From: Halostella limicola
GTDB taxonomy: Archaea > Halobacteriota > Halobacteria > Halobacteriales > Natronoarchaeaceae
Direction of reading: 5' to 3'
Assembly: GCF_003675875.1 (NCBI RefSeq)
Contig: NZ_RCDI01000003.1
Location: 1 to 64,000, forward strand
DNA: 64,000 nucleotides
Under the pieces are notes generated by a model. The model ran no database searches, was not told the origin of the DNA, and saw only the letters and a program-made list of their open reading frames with translations. Both the position numbers and the translations under genes were made by a program. Shown one piece after another: positions 33,371 through 41,496 of the stretch (within the stretch, counting starts at the first letter, position 1; the number at the start of each line of letters is the position of its first letter).

Positions 33371-33991
33371 TCAGAGCCATTCCATAGTTCCATTATCTGA
33401 TGACCGCCAAGTCTGCTGAGAGTTAACATCAGTTTCATATTTGTCATGCCTCAACATTTTCAGATCGTTATTTCTTACGCGATGAGCTACTTTTCCGTAC
33501 ACACTTTCAAACTGTTCCTTGGTGATGTCGAGATCCTGTCTTAATTCTTGGAAGAAGGGGTCAAGATCATCTGACTCCGTTTGAGGATGACATTCTCGAC
33601 GGTCGTGGTACTGATGTACAACGTAAGCACATGTGGAGAACCCAACAATATCTGATGAGTGGCCCATATTATTTCGCTGAAGTCCGTCAAATAGTCTCGT
33701 TGCTTTCTTTTTCTCCCATTCATCCATCTTGAGCCTATTACCGAGACATAAGATGAGATGCCGATTCATTACGTAGGTGTTGTAAGATTTATTCTGTCGT
33801 TCATGTCCGTTCTGTAAGCCCGAGTTATGGCGGTCAAGATGACAGAAGTACGCACGCTTATTTTGAGGACGGAAATCAGCAGGCCACTCATCCTCACACT
33901 GCCATCTATACCAACCTATTCGTGTAGCGTTGTTTGTATCACAATTCTGCAAGTCGCTATACGCATGGTTCTCTTCATTGGAGTTACTCAT
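33371..33991 (-). CDS. Unknown protein, possibly cyclin/TFIIB-like helical fold
   Basis: A 206-residue protein. Residues about 65-130 (NKSYNTYVMNRHLILCLGN, KKKATRLFDGLQRNNMG, DIVGFSTCAYVVHQYH) have the helix pattern of a cyclin box as in the TFIIB core: helix-small residues-Leu, an A-x-x-L-F helix, then a Gly and an aliphatic helix with A/C-x-x-V. A preceding WYRWQCEDEWPADFRP and a later cysteine/His pair are of unknown meaning. It may be an element-specific transcription factor, but the match is by eye only. Confidence 0.45.
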   Translation of the reverse strand: MSNSNEENHAYSDLQNCDTNNATRIGWYRWQCEDEWPADFRPQNKRAYFCHLDRHNSGLQNGHERQNKSYNTYVMNRHLILCLGNRLKMDEWEKKKATRLFDGLQRNNMGHSSDIVGFSTCAYVVHQYHDRRECHPQTESDDLDPFFQELRQDLDITKEQFESVYGKVAHRVRNNDLKMLRHDKYETDVNSQQTWRSSDNGTMEWL

Positions 33992-34007
33992 GGTTGAGTT
34001 GATCAGA

Positions 34008-34146
34008 CAACTACCTGATGAAGGACGAACGAGATGCCACTCACCAATTAATTACTTTGCGGAAGGAGCGTTCGCCACTGAACGGCCCAGAGAAGCTGTA
34101 TCTCCTCTATTATGAGAAAAGCGGCAATTCCTCTCTCAGGTAGTTG
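34008..34146. repeat. 11-bp inverted repeat bracketing an intergenic gap
   Basis: CAACTACCTGA at 34008-34018 is repeated inverted as TCAGGTAGTTG at 34136-34146, with TGAGT at the outer side of both arms. The interval (33992-34219) has no gene. Candidate roles are a replication origin, a binding region for the ParB-like proteins, or an ancient terminal repeat. Confidence 0.35.
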
Positions 34147-34219
34147 CCTTCACTCAATTAAAGAAGACGTACGACAATAAATGTTTCGTTCCAGTTATTC
34201 TTCCATACATTACGTTTCT

Positions 34220-34426
34220 TTATCTACACGAGGTGGTTTTCGACGGTTCAGGGAAGAATTCAGTCAAAACAGCCCACTCATTGCGGGGCGGGTTACCAAT
34301 AATTGTCCCTGGGGAAGTTCGCTGGTGTAACAACTGATCAAACCAATTGATGTAGATATTTCTCCCCAGCGATAGCACGAATACAGATAATTGGAATCTC
34401 GGATTTCGAATCACCAGGCGGTCCAA
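34220..34426 (-). CDS. Doubtful 68-residue ORF overlapping the nuclease-like gene
   Basis: A TTG-initiated frame whose start overlaps the stop of the PD-(D/E)XK-like gene by 16 bases. It contains IRNPRFQLSVFVLSLG and GNPPRNEW. It might be a coupled small gene or a frame-shifted C-terminal extension of the upstream protein. No homologous family was recognised. Confidence 0.2.
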   Translation of the reverse strand: MDRLVIRNPRFQLSVFVLSLGRNIYINWFDQLLHQRTSPGTIIGNPPRNEWAVLTEFFPEPSKTTSCR

Positions 34427-35019
34427 TGTATCTTGTTATCAAGATCCGTTGATTCGAGTTTTTGAAATTGGATTTTGATCGCCCCTTCGTCAGTATCAAA
34501 GATGACTCTCGCTCGGAGGAGCAATCGGTCTGGACTTCGATTGAGAATTTCCATCACGTCTCGTTGGTCATCTCGAAATTCAGCATATGGACCCGTCTTC
34601 ACCTCACAGAGCACTGTTCGTTCGATATCGTCGTCGCCATAGAGATTCGTGATTTTCAGTGTAATATCTGGCATCCAAGGCTTGTTTTCGTCGGGCCACT
34701 CTTTTAGCACACCAATAGATTCCCGATTACCGTCTTCATCAATGAGGTACTGGTTGATATCCCAATCTTCGCGGGCTTCCAGCTCGATTACCTCGTCACC
34801 GTGTTCTAAAAATGAGTAGTTGTACTGCTGTGGTGTTGGGAGGTAGATAGAGGTGGGATCTATATCAGCGAAGATCGGAAAGAGTTTTTCTGGGGAATCG
34901 TTCAACTGATCACGGAGATAAAAACCGACAATTTTCTCGCCAAAATAGCCCTTGTCGTTAGAATTTAGCGATTTGAAGAAGTCCATCCCCAGAGTTACAG
35001 TACCATGATTACTTGGCAT
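34411..35019 (-). CDS. PD-(D/E)XK nuclease-like protein
   Basis: A 202-residue protein. The likely active site is D118 in PWMPDITLKI, E139 and K141 in TVLCEVKTGPYAEF, with an N-terminal YFGEKIVGFYL that could supply another acidic position. This D-(x)n-E-x-K layout on adjacent strands defines the restriction-endonuclease fold. The predicted start is the ATG at 35019 (MPSNHG); 35055 and 34986 are alternatives with no clear ribosome site. It belongs to the minus-strand block with the HsdR-N protein and another nuclease-like gene. Confidence 0.6.
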   Translation of the reverse strand: MPSNHGTVTLGMDFFKSLNSNDKGYFGEKIVGFYLRDQLNDSPEKLFPIFADIDPTSIYLPTPQQYNYSFLEHGDEVIELEAREDWDINQYLIDEDGNRESIGVLKEWPDENKPWMPDITLKITNLYGDDDIERTVLCEVKTGPYAEFRDDQRDVMEILNRSPDRLLLRARVIFDTDEGAIKIQFQKLESTDLDNKIHWTAW

Positions 35020-35185
35020 ATTGGAAAGGAACCGTGAGTAGTAGCATAAGTTCAACCCAAGGTGAGTAGCGAGTCTTGCCTCGGCCGGTGACCGATAAAC
35101 GCTCTGCCTCCTGTACGGCCTCCAATATTGATCTCTGTTTTATGTTTACAACAATACAGAATATATCCTCACCAATTCCAATATA

Positions 35186-36313
35186 TTACCACTCTCCTAA
35201 GAATTCAACCGAGAGATCTACTTTCTCTGTAAGATCTCTCACCCGGTTCTTCTTATTCTCGGTGTTAAGTGATGTGTGGAGATAGTTTCCGTTGATCAGT
35301 TCATACGGACTCCTCATATCCTCCCCATTGGGGTGTTCTGGTTTACTGTTGATAGAGCAATTCTTCCGAGCACGTGGTGGAAAATGCGGGATCTCTATGG
35401 TATCCATTAAATCGTGTTCTTCTATCAAATAATCAACTGCTGATCCCATATTCCGTTTTTGTAGCGTGTGGGCTCCACTACCATTTTCTGGGATTATTTT
35501 ACCGTCAGAAAATCGAATGACATAACCTTGCCACTCGTGAGATTCTTTAACAATATCTGACGAATGGACAGTAGTATCTTGCTCATTCCGTGCTTGTCCC
35601 GCGGCCTCATCGAATTCTGATGGTGTGTTTTCGCTAACAAATTGGCGCTGTTCACGAAGGACTGAGATGAGACTTTGCACGAATTCACGGGCTTGTTCTT
35701 CGAGATCTATTGTAAGGTGTCCAACTTCGTTTTCTACAGCTTCAGTGACTGCCTGGGTGACATTGTTTTCCTTTTCTTTTAGATGGCGAATGGCTCGGTT
35801 AGTTTCTGCGACCTGCTCGGCGATCTCGTCAGATTTCCCTGATCGAATTGACTCTTTTGTGAGTAGTTCAAGTACACCTGGATTATCAGCGAGGTCATCA
35901 AGGTTGAATTGTACGACGGATACCTCCTCTCCGCCATTCTGGTGTCGATTCTTGGTCAAGACCTCAAATGATTTGCCGTTGGTTAGGATACCCCAGTCTA
36001 CGTCGAGTTCCTGTCTCATGTAACTTCGCAACTGCTGAACTTCGCTATCGGTGAGAGTAGATCGGATCGGCTTTGCCTCAACGAACACCACGGGGGAGTC
36101 CCCAACAAGAAGGGCGTAATCAACATGGGTACTTCCCGATGCCATGGGGATAGTGTACTCCAATGCGACTTCAGTTGAATAGAGGTCCCAACCAAGAAGT
36201 TCAAGAAACGGCTGGACAAGTTTTACCTTCGTATTTTCCTCGTCCATTTGCGGTGAAGATTCGATAAGTTGCTTACATCGCTGAACATACTCGTTTATCT
36301 CGTCCTGATCCAT
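35186..36313 (-). CDS. HsdR N-terminal-type (type I restriction R) nuclease domain protein
   Basis: A 375-residue protein. Residues 25-130 match the HSDR_N nuclease domain: ENTKVKLVQPFLELLGWDL, then VDYALLVG with D65 and VVFVEAKP with E79 and K81, and a downstream Q-rich SEVQQLRSYM helix. No helicase motifs follow, so it is not a full HsdR. A coiled-coil-like middle (about 160-230) precedes a C-terminal domain with a GKIIPENGSG stretch. Standalone HSDR_N proteins are common in archaea; activity and target are unknown. Its location next to a methyltransferase and two more nuclease-like proteins suggests a restriction role. Confidence 0.75.
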   Translation of the reverse strand: MDQDEINEYVQRCKQLIESSPQMDEENTKVKLVQPFLELLGWDLYSTEVALEYTIPMASGSTHVDYALLVGDSPVVFVEAKPIRSTLTDSEVQQLRSYMRQELDVDWGILTNGKSFEVLTKNRHQNGGEEVSVVQFNLDDLADNPGVLELLTKESIRSGKSDEIAEQVAETNRAIRHLKEKENNVTQAVTEAVENEVGHLTIDLEEQAREFVQSLISVLREQRQFVSENTPSEFDEAAGQARNEQDTTVHSSDIVKESHEWQGYVIRFSDGKIIPENGSGAHTLQKRNMGSAVDYLIEEHDLMDTIEIPHFPPRARKNCSINSKPEHPNGEDMRSPYELINGNYLHTSLNTENKKNRVRDLTEKVDLSVEFLGEW

Positions 36314-36382
36314 TGTCAGATTGTGCGTAATGAATCCTTTTTAAAATGTTGCAAATTGCATCCTCTATTGAGTTGACTCTGT

Positions 36383-37060
36383 TTAGTCAACTGTAGGAAC
36401 TCCGAATTTATGATGAATGAAATCTTTCACCCTTTCAATATCCTTTCCCGATGTTGCGTTCTCCAGAAGGGGATTAGGTTTCCCCCGTCTATTCCAGTCT
36501 TCATCGCTCCACCGTAATGATGCCGTACCGCCTGATTTGTATTCACCCTTCTCTTTATTTAATGCCCTAACTATTTCTGGACTAATATCTACAAACTCTC
36601 CTCTATCCGATACACAATCCTCTGATAGTCGAAAAACTTCGTATCGGAAAGGTAAGTTATGATATTCAGTCAATTTTCGTACAAGACCGGCATAATCAAC
36701 TATAAATTTCTCTTCAACATTCGGGGAGAAATAATGCTGAAGGCTGATATAGTCTACACCGAGATAACTGAGAGACGTAGCCTGCCCTATTCCATCGTAA
36801 AAATGCGGCTCTATACCACTTTCCTTTGAATCGAAATATTTTGTTTCTATCGCTTCAATATTCCTATCATTATAGATGACAAGTAGATCTATCTCACTGG
36901 ATACGAACGCATTCCTACCAAACCATTCACCCATATGACCACTAATGTCATGTGATCCAAGATTGACACGAGTATGAACTTCCTTTATTTCATCATACCT
37001 AAATTCATATGCACTTTGTAAGTAATCTTGGAGGTCATTTTCTCTCTTTGGATACGACAT
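36383..37060 (-). CDS. PD-(D/E)XK nuclease-like protein
   Basis: A 225-residue protein with a putative nuclease core: E56 and D58 in SSEIDLLVIYN, and E72-T-K74 in IEAIETKYFD, i.e. D-x13-E-x-K, followed by a helix with Q (GIGQATSLSYLG). This is the pattern of a restriction-endonuclease fold or of a Holliday-junction-type nuclease. The rest has no recognised domain. It lies between the HsdR-N gene and the integrase on the same strand. Confidence 0.6.
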   Translation of the reverse strand: MSYPKRENDLQDYLQSAYEFRYDEIKEVHTRVNLGSHDISGHMGEWFGRNAFVSSEIDLLVIYNDRNIEAIETKYFDSKESGIEPHFYDGIGQATSLSYLGVDYISLQHYFSPNVEEKFIVDYAGLVRKLTEYHNLPFRYEVFRLSEDCVSDRGEFVDISPEIVRALNKEKGEYKSGGTASLRWSDEDWNRRGKPNPLLENATSGKDIERVKDFIHHKFGVPTVD

Positions 37061-37235
37061 AGGTGATAGAACAGAGGAAAAGGATAAAAACTAAACGCCG
37101 ATAATCATCCTCAGATTCTCCCCGCATAATGTGATTAGTGATGTAGTTGCAGGACTGTGCCTAAGGATTGTTTTCAGTGTGTTAGAAGAAAAAATACTGT
37201 CTTGCTATGTCTATTTTTCCTTTCGCGTCATCGAA

Positions 37236-38246
37236 TTAGTCTCTGCTCATCTCAAAGGCTTCACGGCGCAAAACGCGTTTTTCGCTCTTTGTCCGTGCAT
37301 CGTAGTGTTTCTCCAATGTTTTCGTACTAACATTCATCCGGTCTGAGAGCAACTCTTTTGAGTGTCCTTTGTTCAACCATGCCGTGATTGCACTACGGCG
37401 AAGTGCGTGTGGTGGAACCGAGGAAGGACATCGTTGTGCATAATCGTGGTTCTGTGCAGCTTCACAATTGATTTCGTCTCGATTATGAGGACAATCCTGG
37501 GAGTAGTGACAAGGTCGCGTGAGTGCGTTGATGTTTTGTCTCAAATTGGTTCCGGCAGGCCTACCGTATCGAGTCGTGAGAAGTGGCTTTCGTCCCTCAT
37601 CGTCTTTGACTTCTTCGCGGTGTATCGCTATGTAGTCATCCAGTATCTCGCAAACCCACTCGTGTAGGTTCACCTCACGTTCAGCGTTTTGCTTATTCTT
37701 TAGTGGTGTTCCGGTCTTCGGCCGGTGATGGATCTCCACATACTGTTCCTTGGGATAGTAGTCTCGGAGATCAATGGCACGTATTGTACCGAGTCGGAAG
37801 CCGGTATCCCACAATAAGGCAAATAGTGAATGGCGAAGCGTAGCATATTCGAATTTCTCCAGATATTCCAGGATTGCCTCGGCAGTATCGGCCTCTATCT
37901 TAGTATTCCGAGCGTCGTCATCGGGGTTAGGGAGAATCATGTTCTCTGCAAGCCCCACCTCTACAAGATCCATAGATTGCATCCATCGGATGAAAACTCG
38001 GAGTGCGCAGAGATTGTTGTAGAGCGTAACCTCGTTGACCCCACCGTTCTCCCGGCGGTGAATCTTAAAATCGTGGATGTGAAAACCGTCCAGTTCGGTC
38101 ACATCCTCGAGGCCGGCCTCATCGCACCACTCCACAAAGCGTTTGAGCGCGTACTTGTGATTGCGATAAGTGGATTCTGAGACTTCGGGCTTTCGTTCTT
38201 TCAGATACCGTTCGACTGCTCGCTGAGGGCGCATACTTCGACTCAT
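37236..38246 (-). CDS. Tyrosine recombinase/integrase of the element
   Basis: A 336-residue haloarchaeal phage-type integrase. A SAM-like N-terminal domain (about residues 8-100) is followed by a catalytic domain with R151 (DTGFRLGTIR), the box H280-x-x-R283 (PPHALRRSAI), and nucleophile Y315 (LEKHYDART). A four-Cys cluster (about residues 246-273) is typical of haloarchaeal integrases. The start at 38246 follows the conserved SRSMRPQ; a longer frame opens at 38264. The gene is adjacent to the right att copy, as expected for an element that integrates into the tRNA-Val 3' end. Confidence 0.93.
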   Translation of the reverse strand: MSRSMRPQRAVERYLKERKPEVSESTYRNHKYALKRFVEWCDEAGLEDVTELDGFHIHDFKIHRRENGGVNEVTLYNNLCALRVFIRWMQSMDLVEVGLAENMILPNPDDDARNTKIEADTAEAILEYLEKFEYATLRHSLFALLWDTGFRLGTIRAIDLRDYYPKEQYVEIHHRPKTGTPLKNKQNAEREVNLHEWVCEILDDYIAIHREEVKDDEGRKPLLTTRYGRPAGTNLRQNINALTRPCHYSQDCPHNRDEINCEAAQNHDYAQRCPSSVPPHALRRSAITAWLNKGHSKELLSDRMNVSTKTLEKHYDARTKSEKRVLRREAFEMSRD

Positions 38247-38337
38247 GGTTACTCTGAACCACACGCCCTGGGGGTTCGGACAGCGGGCAACGATCCACCG
38301 AATTTGGGCGATTACGTGTGAATTCCTTCCTCATTTT

Positions 38338-38372
38338 GCCGCCGAAGGGCGACGAAATCGCCCGAAGGCGGC
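38338..38372. repeat. Hairpin abutting the right att repeat
   Basis: GCCGCC-GAA-GGGCGA (38338-38352) faces TCGCCC-GAA-GGCGGC (38358-38372) around a 5-nt loop, giving two 6-bp stems separated by a symmetric 3x3 internal loop. It ends at the first base before the att repeat at 38373. It may stabilise the att site or serve as an integrase or terminator structure; function unproven. Confidence 0.5.
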
Positions 38373-38409
38373 GAGCAGGCCGGCGGTTCGAATCCGCCCC
38401 AACCCACTT
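38373..38409. repeat. attR: right copy of the att direct repeat
   Basis: Duplicate of the tRNA-Val 3' region (28802-28838) with two mismatches. It cannot be a functional tRNA because the 5' half is absent. It marks the boundary between element and chromosome; the DNA beyond it is the original downstream neighbour of tRNA-Val. Confidence 0.9.
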
Positions 38410-38609
38410 CTGATTCCTCGCAACGACGAGCGAAGCGAGAGCTTTCGGTTCGTAGCTATCATCTCTCTGTGGTAGTTGGTACCGACGGGCGCGGCGAAAC
38501 CCGAAATCGGACATTCCCGGCCCGTACAACCGCCTTATGAAAGGCTCCGTTCAACTAGCGGCGTACAGGTGGCGCATCATTCATCCCTCTCCGTCTCCTG
38601 CGGACGGTA

Positions 38610-39041
38610 ATGGGTATACCAAAGCATCTGGGCGACATACTTTTGGTAGAGGATAACCCGGGCGATATCCGTCTCACGAAGGAGATGCTCGAAGAGGGTG
38701 GATACCGGGGCACGTTTCACGTGGTGACGGACGGCACGGAGGCGCTCGATTTCCTCCACCGGCGCGGCGAATACGCCGACGCGCCGCGGCCGGACACCGT
38801 CCTGCTCGACATGCACCTCCCCCGGATGAACGGCGACGAGGTAGTCGAAACGGTGAAGGAAACCGACGGACTCGACGACATCCCGGTAGTGCTGCTCACG
38901 GGGTCGCTGAAGGAGGGCGCCGACCTCGAAGCGGATATCCCGGAGGCCGACGCCTACATCAGGAAGCCGATCGGACCGGGCGAGTTCTCGGATGCCGTCC
39001 AGTCCTGCGAAGACACGGGGACGCTCGGCGACGCCGAGTGA
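38610..39041 (+). CDS. CheY-like response regulator (single receiver domain)
   Basis: A 143-residue receiver-only protein. The acidic pair is in LLVEDNPGDI, the phospho-acceptor is D67 in VLLDMHLPRMNG, the switch Thr is in VVLLTGS and the conserved Lys in AYIRKPIGP. The VEDNPGDI and the HRRGEYADAPRPDTVLLD segments are typical of the Rcp1-like group often paired with phytochrome-like or HATPase kinases. No output domain or kinase gene is adjacent. Confidence 0.9.
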   Translation: MGIPKHLGDILLVEDNPGDIRLTKEMLEEGGYRGTFHVVTDGTEALDFLHRRGEYADAPRPDTVLLDMHLPRMNGDEVVETVKETDGLDDIPVVLLTGSLKEGADLEADIPEADAYIRKPIGPGEFSDAVQSCEDTGTLGDAE

Positions 39042-39238
39042 TCGAAACTCGGATCAGTTAGTCGAACCCCGCTCTCGCCCGGGGTCGACCGGTCGCCACC
39101 GAGTCTCCCGCTTCTCCACCACCGGTCGTCCGTTGCCGGCGTCCGACGCCGCCCACCGGTGATCGACGCGGCGGCCGTTCCGAGCGGATACATCCGCCGC
39201 CGCCGCGTTCGTCGAGACGAGCGGAGTCAGACGGTCGC

Positions 39239-39973
39239 TTACTGCTCCTCGTCGGCGGCAGCAGGTTCGCGCTGCACCACGAGCACCGGGCCGAGGAACC
39301 GCTCGGCGACCTGTTCCGCGGGCATTCCGAACACGAACGTCGCCAGCGACGGGTCGGACTCGCCCATGACGACGGCGTCGAACGCTTCGGCAGCGTCGAC
39401 AATCGCGTCGAGGGGCTCCCGGTCGCGCTCGATCCGCGTCCGGATCGCCGATCCGTCCATCCCGAGGTCGACCAGGCGGTCCACCACTCCGTCGAGAATG
39501 GTTCGGACGTCGTCGTCCGTCTCGTCCGCATCGGCGGCGTGATACAGCGTCACGGCTGTCCCCGTGTCGGCGAAGAGGCCGGCGACGGCGCGGACGAGGC
39601 GGTCGATCCCGACCGCGCCGCGGACGGCGACGAGCACGTCGTCGGGCGGTCCCGTCGCGTTCGGGACGAGCGCGGCCAGGCAGTCGTACTGGGCGATAGT
39701 CCGGTCGATCGTCTTCTGTCCGTCGTGGGTGAACACGAGTCGCTGCTCGACGGTCGCCCCCGCGTCCTCGAACATCGTCTCGTACTCGTCGAGGCGCTGG
39801 GTCGCCCGTTCCTCGAACTGCATCCGGGCCTGTCCCGGAGCGGTCTGGTCCGGGATGACGTGATACCCCAGCAGCACGACGTGGGCGTTCGCAAGGAGTT
39901 CGGGGACTCCCTCCGGGATCGATTCTCCTTCGAGCACGCGAACCGGGACGAGTATCGATGGTCGGTCTGTCAT
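39239..39973 (-). CDS. Universal stress protein (USP) domain protein
   Basis: A 244-residue protein with USP-type features: an N-terminal ILVPVRVLEGESIP strand, a central D-x-x-A region, and the C-terminal AVVMGESDPSLATFVFG ... AEQVAERFLGPVLVVQRE, the segment that forms the nucleotide-facing loop in UspA folds. The gene begins two bases after the stop of the APC permease gene; haloarchaea commonly co-transcribe such permeases with USP genes. The precise role (transport regulation or stress) is unknown. Confidence 0.85.
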   Translation of the reverse strand: MTDRPSILVPVRVLEGESIPEGVPELLANAHVVLLGYHVIPDQTAPGQARMQFEERATQRLDEYETMFEDAGATVEQRLVFTHDGQKTIDRTIAQYDCLAALVPNATGPPDDVLVAVRGAVGIDRLVRAVAGLFADTGTAVTLYHAADADETDDDVRTILDGVVDRLVDLGMDGSAIRTRIERDREPLDAIVDAAEAFDAVVMGESDPSLATFVFGMPAEQVAERFLGPVLVVQREPAAADEEQ

Positions 39974-39975
39974 GG

Positions 39976-41406
39976 TCAGATGTCTCCTTTGAGCGTCACG
40001 TCGCCGGCGTAGTACCGGTACCACAGGTACGAGAGGATCATGACTGCGAACCCGATGGCGATCGAAGCGGGACGCATGAACGCTATCAGGCCGAAACTGG
40101 CCAGCGCGCCGACGGCCGGTACCAGCGGATAGCCGGGCGATCGAAAGCTGGGATCGTACCAGGCCGGGTCCCACCGGCGCAACGCGATCATCGCGACGCA
40201 GATCAGGCCGTACATGATCAGGTGGAGGAACGAGGCGACCTCGGCGAGCAGTTCGACCTGTCCGGTCGCGACGAGGACGAGGATCGGGCCGCCAGCGGTG
40301 AGCAGGGCGACGTGGGGCGTTCCGTACCGGAGATTGATCTCGCTCGCCTTCCGCGGGAGCAAGGCGTCGCGGCTCAGCGCGTACACCGCCCGCGAGGCGC
40401 TGAGGATCGACGCGTTCGCGCTGGAGAACGTCGCCAGCAGCCCCGCGAACAGGATCGCGACCGCGCCGGGGAACCCGAGGAAGTCGCGGGCGACCTCGAC
40501 CATGGCCGTCTCCCCGAAGTCGCCGAGCCGCTCCGCGCCGAACGCGCTCGTCGCGACGAAGATCGTCACGACGTAGAACCCGGTGACGACGAGCACCGAC
40601 CCGACCATCGCCAGCGGGAGGTTCCGGCCGGGTCGCTTGATCTCCCCGGCGACGGTCGCGACCTGGGCGAACCCCAGATACGAGGTGAAGACGAGCGCGG
40701 CGGTCGTCAGCACCGGGAAGTACCCCCGGGAGAAGAACGCCTCCGGGACGCTCCCGCCGCCGAAGATCCCGACGGCGTCGAGGACGCCGTACGAGAGAAA
40801 CGCCGTCAGGACCAGGAGGAGGATCCCCACCACTCCGTTCTGCAGTTTCGCGGTGTTTTCCGTGCCGCCGATGCTCAACGCCGTCAGTCCCGCACCGAAC
40901 AACAGCCCGATCCCGACGACCGGGTCGAACGGGATCGCGACGCCGACCTCGTCGAGAACGGCGGTCGCGTAGTGGCCCAGCCCGACGAGGTAGAACGCGG
41001 AGGCGAACACCAGACCCAGCCACAGGCCGAGGCCGACGACCGCGCCGTAGGCCGTGCCCATCCCCCGCGAGATGAAGTAGTAGCCGCCCCCGCTTCGCGG
41101 CATCGCCGTGGCGAGTTCCGACGTCGGAAGGGCGACGAGCAACGCGATCACGCCGCCGATGGCGAACGAGAGCGCCGCCGCGGGGCCGGCGTTACTGGCC
41201 GCGAGGCCGGGGAAGACGAAGATACCCGCGCCGATCATCGTACCGATACCGATCGCCAACCCGCCGACGAGGCCGATCGTCCGTTCGAGTTCGACGCCCT
41301 CGTCGTGGATGGTGACGTCGTCGGTCACCGCCTCCGGCTCCTCCGCGGGCGTCTCCCCGGCGACGTTCCGACCCGTCGTCTCTGCATCGACGCCCTGGTC
41401 TACCAT
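39976..41406 (-). CDS. APC superfamily amino acid permease
   Basis: A 476-residue membrane transporter with about twelve hydrophobic segments, preceded by an acidic cytosolic tail of about 40 residues. Conserved motifs are [15 protein letters not shown] in the first helix, [15 protein letters not shown] near helix 3 and [21 protein letters not shown] in the middle, as in cationic or neutral amino acid permeases. The substrate is not predictable. It is the first gene of a two-gene unit with the downstream USP gene. Confidence 0.9.
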   Translation of the reverse strand: MVDQGVDAETTGRNVAGETPAEEPEAVTDDVTIHDEGVELERTIGLVGGLAIGIGTMIGAGIFVFPGLAASNAGPAAALSFAIGGVIALLVALPTSELATAMPRSGGGYYFISRGMGTAYGAVVGLGLWLGLVFASAFYLVGLGHYATAVLDEVGVAIPFDPVVGIGLLFGAGLTALSIGGTENTAKLQNGVVGILLLVLTAFLSYGVLDAVGIFGGGSVPEAFFSRGYFPVLTTAALVFTSYLGFAQVATVAGEIKRPGRNLPLAMVGSVLVVTGFYVVTIFVATSAFGAERLGDFGETAMVEVARDFLGFPGAVAILFAGLLATFSSANASILSASRAVYALSRDALLPRKASEINLRYGTPHVALLTAGGPILVLVATGQVELLAEVASFLHLIMYGLICVAMIALRRWDPAWYDPSFRSPGYPLVPAVGALASFGLIAFMRPASIAIGFAVMILSYLWYRYYAGDVTLKGDI

Positions 41407-41496
41407 GGTAGCAATTCGCGTGGACGGAGGATAAACCCGGCGTCGAGCTATCGTCGGTCTGCGTCCGCCCCAGACCGCGATCCGGTCGTCCGGGCG

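Larger units (their letters stand above)
28802..38409. mobile_element. Integrated element in tRNA-Val, 9,571 bp per att-to-att unit
   Basis: The 3' half of tRNA-Val (28802-28838) is repeated at 38373-38409 with two mismatches in 37 bp. The right copy begins 127 bp beyond the start codon of a tyrosine integrase. Between the copies, GC drops visibly and codon use changes (many AGA, TTA and AAA codons). Six main genes near the right are on the minus strand and four near the left on the plus strand, converging at 32027/32050. Cargo includes two ParB-like proteins, a DNA methyltransferase, three nuclease-fold proteins, a possible cyclin-like protein and the integrase. No virion, ParA or known replication gene was recognised. 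Confidence 0.9.

Noticed and set aside
37131-37346. Plus-strand 71-residue frame near the integrase 3' end
   Set aside because: Antisense of the integrase C-terminus and of low-quality composition.
28802-38409. Provirus (pleolipovirus or caudovirus) interpretation of the element
   Set aside because: No capsid, spike, terminase, portal or recognisable replication protein was found. The att layout and integrase alone are not enough to call a virus.
38119-38529. 136-residue minus-strand frame across attR
   Set aside because: Same tRNA-derived false peptide, and it overlaps the integrase start; not a gene.
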